Assembly: GCA_964423645.1 (NCBI GenBank)
Contig: CAYRFE010000044.1
Coordinates: 1 to 22,809, forward strand
Reading direction: 5' to 3'
Origin: CAYRFE01 sp964423645 [NCBI: uncultured bacterium]
GTDB taxonomy: Bacteria; Macinerneyibacteriota; Macinerneyibacteria; Macinerneyibacteriales
Length of the DNA: 22,809 bases
Part shown: positions 7,801-16,229 of the stretch, piece by piece
Layout of the letters: each line of letters begins with the position of its first letter
Numbering within the stretch: the stretch's first letter is position 1
Notes under the pieces: model-generated
The model's database searches: none
The model's input: only the letters and a program-made list of their open reading frames with translations
What the model was told of the DNA's origin: nothing
Position numbers and translations under genes: made by a program

Positions 7801-10045
7801 TTTAGGTGATTTTTATAAAGCGCACAACATGCTCTCGCTTGCACGAAAGAATATTGAACGCCTTGACGGATTCAATAAAAGCTCCATGCTCCTCAATTAT
7901 TTTGAAGTAAAAGCACATTACTATTTTCAAAAGAACCAAATGGAAAAAGGCATTCATTGGCTTACGAATCATATCGATCTGCTGAGAGAAGGGATTGATT
8001 CCGGGAAATATACCGTTGAAAGTGCTGAAATTGTAACACAGTATGCGGCACTTCTTGAGCAATATCATGCGATCGGTAACAAAACGATGATGGCACAATG
8101 TTGGGAAAAGATAGGCGAATATAACACCGGATATGATAATCTTCAAGTCAAATATTATTATGTGAATTGGTTTTACATTCGTGCACTCCTCACCGACAAC
8201 AATGAAGAAAAAACTCACTTCTTTGAATCTGCGATCGAATATACCATACATGCAAAAGATTTTATGATCGTTGAAAAGGTCATCGGCGAGTATTTACGAT
8301 TACTTCCGCCCGATTCGCTCTTATATAAAAACATTGTGCTTCTTCTCTATATCTCGGTGGTGAAGTTTTATACCAATACACCCGAGCAATTTCGTCAGCA
8401 TTGGTTGAATAAACCAAAAATCGTTACTTTTTTACCGTTATTAAATACACTTGTCTATGGTAAAAACACACAGAACTCTGTGTTGGATGAAGATTTCTCT
8501 TCAATTTTTGCTCGTTTTACGCATACGGTTCATTCTTCAATTAAAAAAAATAATTTGAAGATTATGAAATCATTCAATAAGGATATTTGGAAAACACATC
8601 CGAATCACTATCCGAAAAAATTTGCCGATTTTCTTAAAGAATATTTATGTGCAGATCGAGTCATTATTGCCACCAGTGATACCGTGACCGAAGACGCGAA
8701 AATAATTGTCTGTAATGAAGGCTTATACCGAGACAAATCGCATGTTGATCCTGTTTTAATTCAAAATGCATATCATAGCGGTGATTATTTGATTGAAAAT
8801 ACCTATAATTTCGGAAGTTCTCTCTCAACACTGGTCATTCCGATCGTGAATCCGTATAACAAAAACTCATATTACAACAAAGATAAACGATTAAAGAGTG
8901 TCAGTATATCCGATTACTATCTTGGGTATATATATATCGATTCAAAATATCCGATCGCCAATATTAACACTGAAGCAGTCGATATGCTGAAAATCTATAT
9001 CGAATGGTACAGCTCACTCCTTACCTACAATCTCATTAACTACGAATTGGTATTGGACAAACTTACCTCACTTTTTACCCGTACCCATTTTTTGAAAAAC
9101 CTTAAAAATAAACTTGTATCGATTAAAGAAAAAAAACAAACAATCGCATTTATGATTCTCGATATTGATCATTTTAAAAAAGTCAACGACACATACGGTC
9201 ATCAAAAAGGCGATGAGGTTTTGACTCGGATTGCAAGCATAATAAAACGCAATGTCAGGAGAAATGACCTTGCCGGTCGGTACGGTGGAGAGGAATTTAT
9301 TATTGCACTTATGAATATTTCAAAAAAAGAAGCGGAAAAAAAAGCGGAGGAAATTCGAAGAGTTATTCAAAACACTTCCATTCTCCCCGATAGAAAAATT
9401 ACCGTAAGCATCGGTTGTGCATTATTTCCTGACGATGCGGAATGGGTCAATATTTTGATAAACAAGGCAGACAGTGCACTGTATCACGCAAAATCACACG
9501 GAAGAAACCAAGTAGTATTTTGGAATCCCGAAATTTCCGGCATGAAACAAACAAAAGACGTCCTCTCGGAGATACTCAGCACCGATCTTGCTCGTTCAGA
9601 ACATATCATACGAAGTATTTTTGAATTGATCGATGTAGAACCAACATCTCTTGAACATTTGATTCAGGAAACGATTACTCAGTTGTCGGCCTGTGTTCCC
9701 GCACATTATTTTTATTATCGTTTTGAAGCACCGCACTGTTTTGTTGAATCAGATAATACGACTTCGATATTATATGATAAAGAAAAGGTAGAAGAGCTTA
9801 CACAAGGACCTTCAATTATGGTGAATTGGAATTATTTTAAAGAAAAAAACGAAGATATTCATTATGATCTGGTATATAAATTGCACACATTCGATTGTAC
9901 TTGTCTTGTTATTTTTTCATCACCTACAAGTAAGGTTGAATATTCTGATACGCATTCGAATCTTTTGGATAAAATCTTTAAACTGTTTCGAAATAAATAT
10001 GCGGATTTTCGCGCTAAAACATTGAATACGGATCCACATCAATAA
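4880..10045 (+). CDS. Giant Ser/Thr kinase - degenerate STAND ATPase - TPR - GAF-like - GGDEF signalling protein
   Basis: A 1721-residue, predicted cytoplasmic sensor with no clear signal peptide or membrane segment. Kinase domain, about 7-200: G-loop GSGSMG (15-20), Lys37, Glu55, HNDLRSNN (135-142, Asp137), but DFS instead of DFG at 155-157. Residues about 250-600 follow the layout of the AAA/STAND ATPase that usually comes after such kinases. Here the P-loop equivalent is IGDLYSSART (274-283), lacking GK[ST], and the Walker B equivalent reads AIAIPNYA, so it looks unable to bind ATP. About 600-1210 is TPR-like helical repeat. About 1230-1390 is probably a GAF-type domain. The GGDEF domain (about 1393-1550) has DIDHFKK, GGEEF (1469-1473) and an intact inhibitory RxxD (1460-1463). 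A further domain ends the protein. It probably links an input to protein phosphorylation and c-di-GMP synthesis. ATG 4880 was chosen over TTG 4844 because the latter falls on the predicted -35. The 3' end overlaps priA by 32 bp, tail to tail. Confidence 0.88.
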   Translation: MNQINGRYELGDKVGSGSMGVVYKAFDTDTKRNVIIKIINLDAPDSPSLDSFKQEYFILNAIRHPRIVHVHNFSEIWAVDGRVVPAQYYMFSMDYIEGTDLTTFFKNCTDEKRAIEIIGEILETIHFLHYQGFIHNDLRSNNILISPDGLITIIDFSLAEPLNSTAQINAVRCANEWKTFFELLQRALSNKKFPIIQSFISDALVLANARTLLYEEEVLALFSRSFPENAILPTFLKHPGWEYTPFNIGLVHQFTPIQDFIDKETFKNKVLFLIGDLYSSARTHYFFTLGYLRYVNNVVITLDTDNILDVLHLLITSLMKYDLEKRFVDPAIPEVSAIIDRSASHIANERMYALYARVVSILQKFTQNKNLAIAIPNYALKNESFHSFIMFLLKAQGLSNLTVVLYNETQDLSLRKSIPEDFYDTKIFLYDFLTQYEVDEMVAHCLLIPERRKKSYSSLYKALFEKTNAKSYLVVAMLQELISKKIITFKDGHYVYNIEDILAYPFSFSFEERWKKIIDNLTPEETAIVSIVAFFDRTVSANELKFILCDLSSLPAIVENLVKRNILLKSSFSNVHTYHINGDIFTRFIQNNITSPSQYLRRALLLSVYSVDSNPSIENISFLIQKLYHSSLNLQYVTIKYIILLLDKYDRNVDRKEVIRSAEILRDIIKTIPHRTHYNNALMHLAIFHYFNREDSVAFDTFASIDVNCFYPELQLKYYLSFSKNASFFGKADLALSLCQKGKIIAKKLNNIHYRYYFLNVAGLIYSNIGKREIAYRYYFLVFHYVKKYGMSPELLNFASNFSFQLTNLGRYEDAINAGNELIKALLKDTYHNKLSRIYVFLRNTYAAELLERNDEALHYLEEAYVLAKEIQSIDDILTILARKNDIKKKIQQNPDEIREEQEKIIEIARQYGREIQLSDTYYSLINRSIDSGELQKALDYFTAALREIAVPSKKTIVHDYVQFMFVGARLFSILGDFYKAHNMLSLARKNIERLDGFNKSSMLLNYFEVKAHYYFQKNQMEKGIHWLTNHIDLLREGIDSGKYTVESAEIVTQYAALLEQYHAIGNKTMMAQCWEKIGEYNTGYDNLQVKYYYVNWFYIRALLTDNNEEKTHFFESAIEYTIHAKDFMIVEKVIGEYLRLLPPDSLLYKNIVLLLYISVVKFYTNTPEQFRQHWLNKPKIVTFLPLLNTLVYGKNTQNSVLDEDFSSIFARFTHTVHSSIKKNNLKIMKSFNKDIWKTHPNHYPKKFADFLKEYLCADRVIIATSDTVTEDAKIIVCNEGLYRDKSHVDPVLIQNAYHSGDYLIENTYNFGSSLSTLVIPIVNPYNKNSYYNKDKRLKSVSISDYYLGYIYIDSKYPIANINTEAVDMLKIYIEWYSSLLTYNLINYELVLDKLTSLFTRTHFLKNLKNKLVSIKEKKQTIAFMILDIDHFKKVNDTYGHQKGDEVLTRIASIIKRNVRRNDLAGRYGGEEFIIALMNISKKEAEKKAEEIRRVIQNTSILPDRKITVSIGCALFPDDAEWVNILINKADSALYHAKSHGRNQVVFWNPEISGMKQTKDVLSEILSTDLARSEHIIRSIFELIDVEPTSLEHLIQETITQLSACVPAHYFYYRFEAPHCFVESDNTTSILYDKEKVEELTQGPSIMVNWNYFKEKNEDIHYDLVYKLHTFDCTCLVIFSSPTSKVEYSDTHSNLLDKIFKLFRNKYADFRAKTLNTDPHQ

Positions 10046-12359
10046 TCACTGATGTCGACATTTTTTTAAATATTCCTTTCACCAACGTATCGGTAAGTGC
10101 CTGCAATTGATTGCGACTGCCCTTCATAAGCATTGCGTATTGATATTTATTATTTTTTTTCGGAACAATATCTTCTTCAGGGCCGAGAATAGTTACCGTT
10201 TTTTTATAAGGGGCAAGTGCTTTTTGCAATTGCGACATTTCGCGGACAAGTATATCTAAACGCACATGCTCAAAACGACATCGTATCAAATGTAAAAACG
10301 GAGGATATTGACACGTGTGACGGAATAATATTTCTCGAGCATAAAAAGTATCATAATCATGGGTCAGTGCCGCGTTGATCACATAGTGATCAGGGATATA
10401 TGTTTGTATAATTACCGCCCCCTGTTTCTCGCCGCGACCAGCACGGCCTGCCACCTGACTGATGAGCTGAAACGCTCGTTCGTTGGCGCGAAAATCGGGT
10501 ATATTAAGCATACCATCAGCTCGTATGATACCTACCAACGTAACATTTTCAAAATCAAGACCCTTTGCGATCATTTGTGTGCCGATAAGGATATCAATTT
10601 CTTTTTTTTCAAATCGCTTCATGATCTCATCAAGTGCACTATGCCGTCTGATTATTGAGGTATCGATCTGAACAACTGTCGATTCGGGAAATATTTGACA
10701 GGTTTTTTCCAATAATCGCTCGGTACCCATACCGGTCGCTTTAAAAGAAGTATGAGCGCACGTAGCGCATTTTGTCTCATCCGGAGCATACAACATTCCG
10801 CACACATGGCATTTATATGCATGAGCTTTTTTATAATAGGTAAGCGGTACCTCACAATGCGAACATACGAGTGGTGCATCACAACGAGTACATGACAACA
10901 TGGTATGAAAACCTTTTCGGTTGAGAAATAATATTACCTGTTCCTTTTTCTCAAGGCACGCTTTGATAGCCTGAACAAGTGTTGTTGATAAAGGATATGT
11001 CTCAAATCGATTAATGCGTGAATCTCGCATATCAACAATACTGCACGTCGGTAAAAGAGCACTCCCGTATCGTTCGTGTAAGGTATAGCCATGATATTTT
11101 CCGGACTGTACATGCGCAAAACTTTCGGCAGAAGGAGTTGCACTTCCGAGAATTATGGGTATTTTTTCTAATTTTGCTCTCATGATCGCGGTATCTCTGC
11201 CGTTGTAGCGCGGTGTTTCGTCTTGTTTGAATGAGGTTTCATGTTCCTCATCAACAATGATGATCCCAAGGGTCAATGCGGGAGCGAATACGGCAGATCG
11301 AGTACCCAAAATAACACGCCGTTCCCCACTGTAAATCGCATTCCACGCACGCGCACGCTCACGATCACTCATATAACTGTGCATTATTTGTACGGTATCA
11401 CCAAAAACATGAGTAAATCGTTCTACTAAGTGATGTGTGAGCGCAACTTCAGGAACAAGATATAACGCTTGTTTACCGGCTTCAATAATATCGCGAATAA
11501 GATGAAAATATACGTGCGTTTTACCGCTTCCGGTAATTCCGTAAACATAGTGAACTGAAAAATCAGACGGATTCATCATGGATATTTGATTATATACATT
11601 TTGTTGTTCAACGGACAATATCATCGTATGAAGATTATGTGGTGTGACGATATCCTCATTCTGAATAGCATACATATAGAACTCGATATACCCTTTTTTT
11701 TCTAAACTTTTCAACGCAGACCGTTCGCGCAGGAATTCACTTGCCGGCGCATCTCCCTGTAATGCACACAGTCGAGATAGACATTCCCGCTGGATCAATG
11801 CGTTCTTCGGTAAAATATCGATCACATCTTCGGTAACACATAATCTGACTCTTTCTTGTGTGCGTTGGGATTGTTTTTGTGTACTGAGAAAAGATTGTTG
11901 AAGAATTTCTTTTTGACAGAATTGAATTATATCATCGGGTGTTAATGAAAATCGCGTCTGAACCTCGGGTATCGTATATGCATCTTTCTTCCAATTATCA
12001 TATATTTCGGATGGCGCGGTATGAAAATACTTTCCCTTTTGCACCATTTGCGCAATTTTGACTCGCATAAACGGAGGATATGCGGCCTGGAATGCTGAAC
12101 CCCGCGGTGCTCGATAATAATCGGAGATCCATTCACAAATCGTATATACCGTTCGCGGTATTGCGGGATAAAAAACTTTTTTAATCCTTTTTACCGGGAA
12201 TATTGGCTTCTCAACATCAATTGCAGCACAATAACCGATCTTTTCTTTTCTGCCAAAAGGCACCAATACTTGTATCCCGGGTTCATACACATCATCTGTC
12301 GCCGGCGTCTCATAGGTAAAATACGAATCAATACTCGGAAATACTACCTGAATATACAT
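10014..12359 (-). CDS. priA: Primosomal protein N' / replication restart helicase PriA
   Basis: A 781-residue superfamily 2 helicase that recognises stalled forks and D-loops and reloads the replicative helicase. An N-terminal DNA-binding region (1 to about 110) starts YIQVVFPSIDSYFTY. Walker A is GITGSGKT near 273. The Walker B motif is DEEH near 370, followed by the PriA-typical FKQDETPRYNGRD. GSATPS (motif III) follows. Eight zinc-ligand cysteines in CxxC pairs lie at roughly 490-545, within the helicase core as expected. C-terminal motifs include GTQMIAKGLDF and QVAGRAGR. Length is normal for PriA. ATG is only 1 nt after the murI stop codon, so it is translated from the murI transcript. 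Convergent with the giant kinase gene. Confidence 0.97.
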   Translation of the reverse strand: MYIQVVFPSIDSYFTYETPATDDVYEPGIQVLVPFGRKEKIGYCAAIDVEKPIFPVKRIKKVFYPAIPRTVYTICEWISDYYRAPRGSAFQAAYPPFMRVKIAQMVQKGKYFHTAPSEIYDNWKKDAYTIPEVQTRFSLTPDDIIQFCQKEILQQSFLSTQKQSQRTQERVRLCVTEDVIDILPKNALIQRECLSRLCALQGDAPASEFLRERSALKSLEKKGYIEFYMYAIQNEDIVTPHNLHTMILSVEQQNVYNQISMMNPSDFSVHYVYGITGSGKTHVYFHLIRDIIEAGKQALYLVPEVALTHHLVERFTHVFGDTVQIMHSYMSDRERARAWNAIYSGERRVILGTRSAVFAPALTLGIIIVDEEHETSFKQDETPRYNGRDTAIMRAKLEKIPIILGSATPSAESFAHVQSGKYHGYTLHERYGSALLPTCSIVDMRDSRINRFETYPLSTTLVQAIKACLEKKEQVILFLNRKGFHTMLSCTRCDAPLVCSHCEVPLTYYKKAHAYKCHVCGMLYAPDETKCATCAHTSFKATGMGTERLLEKTCQIFPESTVVQIDTSIIRRHSALDEIMKRFEKKEIDILIGTQMIAKGLDFENVTLVGIIRADGMLNIPDFRANERAFQLISQVAGRAGRGEKQGAVIIQTYIPDHYVINAALTHDYDTFYAREILFRHTCQYPPFLHLIRCRFEHVRLDILVREMSQLQKALAPYKKTVTILGPEEDIVPKKNNKYQYAMLMKGSRNQLQALTDTLVKGIFKKMSTSVIIDVDPYSMF

Positions 12360-12360
12360 A

Positions 12361-13161
12361 TTAATGATTCATTTCTGACAGTAACGCAGTATAATACATA
12401 GTCAATATATCAAATCTTTTTTTATCTTCGTCATATATCCCTGATGAAAGAAATGTTATAGTTGATACGTTATTTTCCGCGAGACACGCATTCTGTGTCA
12501 AGACATTCTTTAAATGACGAACGGTCCCGTAATTTCCGTCAATAATACGAATATCGCGCGGAATGACACGTTTAAAATGGGGATAAAAAAAAGGATAGTG
12601 AGTGCACCCCAGGACAATTGTCTCATAATTTTTCATATCAACCTGAGAAAAAACTTCACGCAAATACATATCAACAACCTCAGGACGGAATTCAGCCTTT
12701 TCAGCAAAAGGCACAAGATCGGGTAATGCCAAAGAATCAACAATATGATCGGTATCAATACGAGTCACTAAATCATTAAACTTTTCTTCATGCAATGTCA
12801 GCGGGGTAGCGCACACCAATACACGTTTATCACGATGCGCTCGACGTTCGATCGCGGGTTTGACTGCCGGTTCCATTCCGATTACTATTTTTGTAGGAAA
12901 TTGTGCACGTATCGTCGTAACCGCTATACTTGTCGCCGTATTACATGCAATGACCAATGCTTTTATGTCTTTGGAAAAAAGAAACTGCGCGGCATCGCAT
13001 ACATACTGTTCTACATCTTTCTTTTCTTTTGTCCCGTACGGAACATGAGCTGTATCGGCATAATATAAAAATGATTCATCAGGCAACCGGCGTAACGCTT
13101 CGCACATTACGGTAACGCCACCCATTCCTGAATCAAAAATTGCTATCGGTGTGGTATTCAT
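12361..13161 (-). CDS. murI: Glutamate racemase
   Basis: A 266-residue racemase that converts L- to D-glutamate for peptidoglycan precursors, cofactor-independent and using two cysteines. IFDSGMGG (8-15, with Asp10 and Ser11), catalytic Cys73 in ACNTATS, and catalytic Cys186 in GCTHYPFF are all present, and length matches the family. I chose ATG at 13161 (MNTTPIAIFDSG). The longer in-frame reading continues into the upstream tRNA-Ser. The start lies 11 nt from the tRNA 3' end, with only a T7 run and AATT between and no Shine-Dalgarno, so translation probably starts on a processed, near-leaderless message. Followed after 1 nt by priA. Confidence 0.95.
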   Translation of the reverse strand: MNTTPIAIFDSGMGGVTVMCEALRRLPDESFLYYADTAHVPYGTKEKKDVEQYVCDAAQFLFSKDIKALVIACNTATSIAVTTIRAQFPTKIVIGMEPAVKPAIERRAHRDKRVLVCATPLTLHEEKFNDLVTRIDTDHIVDSLALPDLVPFAEKAEFRPEVVDMYLREVFSQVDMKNYETIVLGCTHYPFFYPHFKRVIPRDIRIIDGNYGTVRHLKNVLTQNACLAENNVSTITFLSSGIYDEDKKRFDILTMYYTALLSEMNH

Positions 13162-13172
13162 AATTAAAAAAA

Positions 13173-13261
13173 CGGAGAGAGTGGGATTCGAACCCACGGT
13201 ACCGAATAAACGGTACAACAGATTTCGAGTCTGCCGCTTTCGACCACTCAGCCATCTCTCC
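13173..13261 (-). tRNA. tRNA-Ser(CGA)
   Basis: An 89-nt class II tRNA. The acceptor GGAGAGA pairs with TCTCTCC, with discriminator G73 as expected for serine. The anticodon loop CTCGAAA gives CGA (reads UCG). The long variable arm is GTACCG/CGGTAC. The T loop is TTCGAAT. CCA is not encoded. It begins 8 nt after the stop of the UDP-HexNAc dehydrogenase gene and ends 11 nt before murI, so it is probably cut from a longer transcript. Confidence 0.97.
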
Positions 13262-13269
13262 GGGTGAAA

Positions 13270-14586
13270 CTACAATCGCTCAACAGATGATGCCACTATT
13301 CCTTTGGTCGCATTACGTGTGTCAAACAACATATCAACGTGTTTTGCAACAAATGACAGATCATAACAGGTATGATCCGTAATGAGTATGGCAATATCAT
13401 ATTTCTTTAAATTTTTCTCTGTCAAATCTTGTGATACAAATGAATGACCTTCGTGTTCAAATTGTGGTATAAACGGATCATTATACGAAATATCTGCACC
13501 ATTCTTCAGTAAATGTTCAATGACTTTCAATGCCGGGCTCTCGCGAAGATCATCAATATCTTTTTTATACGCGACACCCACAATGAACACTTTTGCACCG
13601 TTTAATGCTTTCTTTTTTGAATTAAGCATTTTCATGACACGCTCAACAGTGTATTCAGGCATATAAATGTTGATCTCACCGCTAAGTTCGATCAAGCGAG
13701 TATGATAATCATACTCACGAGCTTTCCAAGTCAGATAGAAAGGATCCAACGGAATACAATGTCCTCCGATTCCCGGACCGGGATAAAACGGCATAAAACC
13801 ATACGGTTTTGTCTTTGCGGCATCAATAACTTCCCAAATATCAATACCCATACGATGGCACATGATCGCCATTTCATTAATAAATCCGATATTGATATTA
13901 CGAAAACTGTTTTCAAGAATTTTTTCAAGCTCTGCAACTTTCGGGCTGCTTACTTCAAATATTTCCGCTTGAATCACTTTTTTATAAAACATAACCGACA
14001 ATTCGGTACATTCTTTTGTCACGCCACCGACCACTTTCGGTGTATTATGTGTTTTATATACTTTATTACCCGGATCTACACGCTCCGGTGAAAATGCCAA
14101 ATAAATCTCTTTTCCAACCTTCATACCGGTCTTTTCAAGTATCGGCATCACCACTTCCTCGGTAGTTCCCGGATACGTCGTGCTCTCCAATACGACAACA
14201 GTATCTTTTTTTAAATATTTCGCAACTGATTCGGATGAATTGACCACATAACTGATGTCAGGTTGATGATATTTATCAAGCGGGGTCGGTACAGCAATAC
14301 ATATAAAATCACATTCTCTAATTCGTGAATAATCGGTTGTCGCAACAAGTTTTTTTGATACAACCATATCTTTCAGATCTTGATCAATTATATCGGCAAT
14401 ATAATTATCTCCGGAATTGACTTGATCGGCACGACGTTGAAGTATATCAAATCCAATAACCGTATAACCTGCTTTTGCAACTTCGACTGCCAAAGGTAAT
14501 CCGACATAACCGAGTCCGACCACACCGACAATGGCCTCTTTTGTCTCAATCTTTTTTCTCAGAAGTTGATTTCGTGTGCTGCTCAT
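13270..14586 (-). CDS. UDP-N-acetyl-D-glucosamine/mannosamine dehydrogenase (WbpA/WecC/TviB-like)
   Basis: A 438-residue nucleotide-sugar 6-dehydrogenase that oxidises a UDP-HexNAc to the uronic acid with two NAD+. It shows the Rossmann motif GVVGLGYVGLP (21-31), PTPLDKYHQPD (100-110), ESTTYPGT (134-141), AFSPERVDPG (164-173) and the catalytic Cys277 in GIGGHCIPLDP. The PTPL/ESTTYPGT pattern is closer to UDP-GlcNAc dehydrogenases (WbpA/TviB) than to UDP-glucose dehydrogenase. I chose ATG at 14586 because GGGAG lies 7 nt upstream. Two earlier in-frame starts, at 14610 (MAFKKG) and 14670, fall on or before the predicted promoter region. It supplies a precursor for surface polysaccharide together with the upstream glycosyltransferases. 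Confidence 0.92.
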   Translation of the reverse strand: MSSTRNQLLRKKIETKEAIVGVVGLGYVGLPLAVEVAKAGYTVIGFDILQRRADQVNSGDNYIADIIDQDLKDMVVSKKLVATTDYSRIRECDFICIAVPTPLDKYHQPDISYVVNSSESVAKYLKKDTVVVLESTTYPGTTEEVVMPILEKTGMKVGKEIYLAFSPERVDPGNKVYKTHNTPKVVGGVTKECTELSVMFYKKVIQAEIFEVSSPKVAELEKILENSFRNINIGFINEMAIMCHRMGIDIWEVIDAAKTKPYGFMPFYPGPGIGGHCIPLDPFYLTWKAREYDYHTRLIELSGEINIYMPEYTVERVMKMLNSKKKALNGAKVFIVGVAYKKDIDDLRESPALKVIEHLLKNGADISYNDPFIPQFEHEGHSFVSQDLTEKNLKKYDIAILITDHTCYDLSFVAKHVDMLFDTRNATKGIVASSVERL

Positions 14587-14611
14587 ACCATTACTCCCTT
14601 TTTTGAAAGCC

Positions 14612-14639
14612 ATTATATACGATACACCTTTTATTTCAA
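14612..14639 (-). promoter_or_regulatory. Predicted promoter of the UDP-HexNAc dehydrogenase gene
   Basis: On the minus strand TTGAAA (14639-14634), 16 nt, then a perfect TATAAT (14617-14612). It lies between the deacetylase stop and the dehydrogenase start. It would give a leader of about 20 nt with GGGAG. Transcripts from here could continue into tRNA-Ser(CGA), murI and priA. Confidence 0.65.
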
Positions 14640-14659
14640 GTATATTTTCATTATAGGCA

Positions 14660-15472
14660 TCAGAACGCACTTACCACAATTTTTTTAACGACATCGAGTT
14701 GGGAAAACCACCCTGCAATACCAATTCGTTTCAACTGATATCTGTCGGTTTCAGGATAATTCCTTCCCTCATCGGTCGTAAATGATATACTATATCCGCT
14801 TTTTTTGACATCTTCCAAGGCTTTATTGTTAAAAACTCCTATCGGAAAAGCAAACATATCAATGGGTGTGGATAATAATGTCTCTAATCGTTCTTTTGAT
14901 TCCACCAATTGAATGAGTCGTTCTTCATCGGTAAATACGGTAATTGGTTTATGATCGACGCAATGTGAACCAAAAAAGACCAATCCGCTTTTATTCATTT
15001 CAATAATCTGTGTTTCGGTCAGCATATCTTCTTCAACTTTTTCGCGATCCCATCCTCCTTCGGTAAAATTTTTCTTACCTATTGCGCCGGTGATCATAAA
15101 AATATGCGCCGGGACCTTATGTTTTTTAAGAATCGGAAACAAATTCGTATAATTATCTTCATATCCGTCATCAAGCGTAATCATGATTTTCTTTTTAAAA
15201 TAAGCAGTATTGTGTGCATGATTAATATAGTCATGATATGTAATAAACGAATATCCGAGTTTTTTTAATAATTTAATATGTTTTTCAAATGTTTTCGGTT
15301 CGACATACAGTCCTTTGATCCGTGCATGCGGTTTCGGTACACCGATCTTATGATACATGAGTATGATTATTCCCGGTTTATTGATCGCATAAATGCTAAA
15401 AAGTACGGTAAGAATACAAAGCAGAACAAATGAGACCGCACTGATCTTAAGTAATTTTTTCACTTTTCGCAT
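14660..15472 (-). CDS. Polysaccharide deacetylase (NodB-like, carbohydrate esterase 4)
   Basis: A 270-residue, membrane-anchored or exported deacetylase. A basic N-terminus and hydrophobic segment (about 10-30) form a signal anchor, so the catalytic domain faces the envelope. The NodB motifs are TLDDGYEDNY (99-108, with the Asp101/Asp102 pair), the metal-binding H170-CVD-H174 and FAFPIGVFN. It would remove N- or O-acetyl groups from an amino-sugar polymer; which polymer is unknown. The start has AAGGAA 6 nt upstream and overlaps the GT2 gene by 26 nt. Third protein gene in the tRNA-Ser/GT4/GT2 string. Confidence 0.9.
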   Translation of the reverse strand: MRKVKKLLKISAVSFVLLCILTVLFSIYAINKPGIIILMYHKIGVPKPHARIKGLYVEPKTFEKHIKLLKKLGYSFITYHDYINHAHNTAYFKKKIMITLDDGYEDNYTNLFPILKKHKVPAHIFMITGAIGKKNFTEGGWDREKVEEDMLTETQIIEMNKSGLVFFGSHCVDHKPITVFTDEERLIQLVESKERLETLLSTPIDMFAFPIGVFNNKALEDVKKSGYSISFTTDEGRNYPETDRYQLKRIGIAGWFSQLDVVKKIVVSAF

Positions 15473-16229
15473 GGTATTTCCTTTTTAAATCAGCAATTTT
15501 AAATAACACCGTCATTCCTGAAATCGCATGAAGCAATGATAAATAAAAACCGTATATACCGTCACGGAACGCGCCGCGTGAAATATATTGATCAATAAAA
15601 TAATGATGATATCGAATAAATGCCTTGATAAATAAATATGTATATGTACTATTTTTATCTTTTTCATATGACTGTCGGGCTAATAAAGAGGTATATGCAT
15701 TCATTTTTGTTAAATATTGCTCCATTGTATCATATGTATAGTGAAGCATCGGTTCTTTCAGCCGTGAGGTCAACCCATCAATAATGACCTTTTCATGTAC
15801 TTCTCGGTCAAGGGTCATTCGCCCTTTCATTCGTTTAAATAAGCGTAAACTTCTGGCTGGCCACATATGATGCATTTCTTTACCGCACACATAATTTCTT
15901 CTTGGAATTTCATAACCGTCAATAGAATGATTTTCGTCATTACAAATCATGAGAATACGTTTTTGTAACTCACTCGTAACCCTTTCATCGGCATCAAGAA
16001 ATAAAATCCAGTCACCGTGTGCATGTTCTATGCCGAATTGTCGTTGATGAGCAAATCCGGGCCATTTATTGACGAGTACGGTTGCACCTTCGTTTTTCGC
16101 AATTGATTGTGTATCATCAGTTGATTCTGAATCGATCACAAGAATTTCATCTGCAAAAAGAACCGATTGTATGCATGATGCAATATGGGATGATTCATTA
16201 CGTGTGAGAATTATGACAGATATTTTCAT
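15447..16229 (-). CDS. Family 2 glycosyltransferase (WaaE/KdtX-like)
   Basis: A 260-residue GT-A fold enzyme. N-terminal nucleotide-binding strand KISVIILTRNESSHI (2-16), VIDSESTDDT (31-40), and the metal-binding DxD in FLDADER (77-83). WPARSLRLFKR and the DREVHE segment resemble LPS-core glucosyltransferases of the WaaE type. It transfers a sugar from a nucleotide donor to a lipid- or polymer-linked acceptor on the cytoplasmic side. The ATG has GGGAG 6 nt upstream and overlaps the GT4 stop by 4 nt, indicating coupling. Donor and acceptor cannot be inferred. Confidence 0.9.
   Translation of the reverse strand: MKISVIILTRNESSHIASCIQSVLFADEILVIDSESTDDTQSIAKNEGATVLVNKWPGFAHQRQFGIEHAHGDWILFLDADERVTSELQKRILMICNDENHSIDGYEIPRRNYVCGKEMHHMWPARSLRLFKRMKGRMTLDREVHEKVIIDGLTSRLKEPMLHYTYDTMEQYLTKMNAYTSLLARQSYEKDKNSTYTYLFIKAFIRYHHYFIDQYISRGAFRDGIYGFYLSLLHAISGMTVLFKIADLKRKYHAKSEKIT

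Noticed and set aside
12790-13068. Frames of 60-130 codons on the plus strand within murI and the dehydrogenase gene.
   Set aside because: They are antisense shadows of clearly homologous genes with intact catalytic motifs.
13162-13218. A longer murI start at 13218.
   Set aside because: The extra codons translate the 3' half of tRNA-Ser(CGA); ATG 13161 gives the normal racemase N-terminus.
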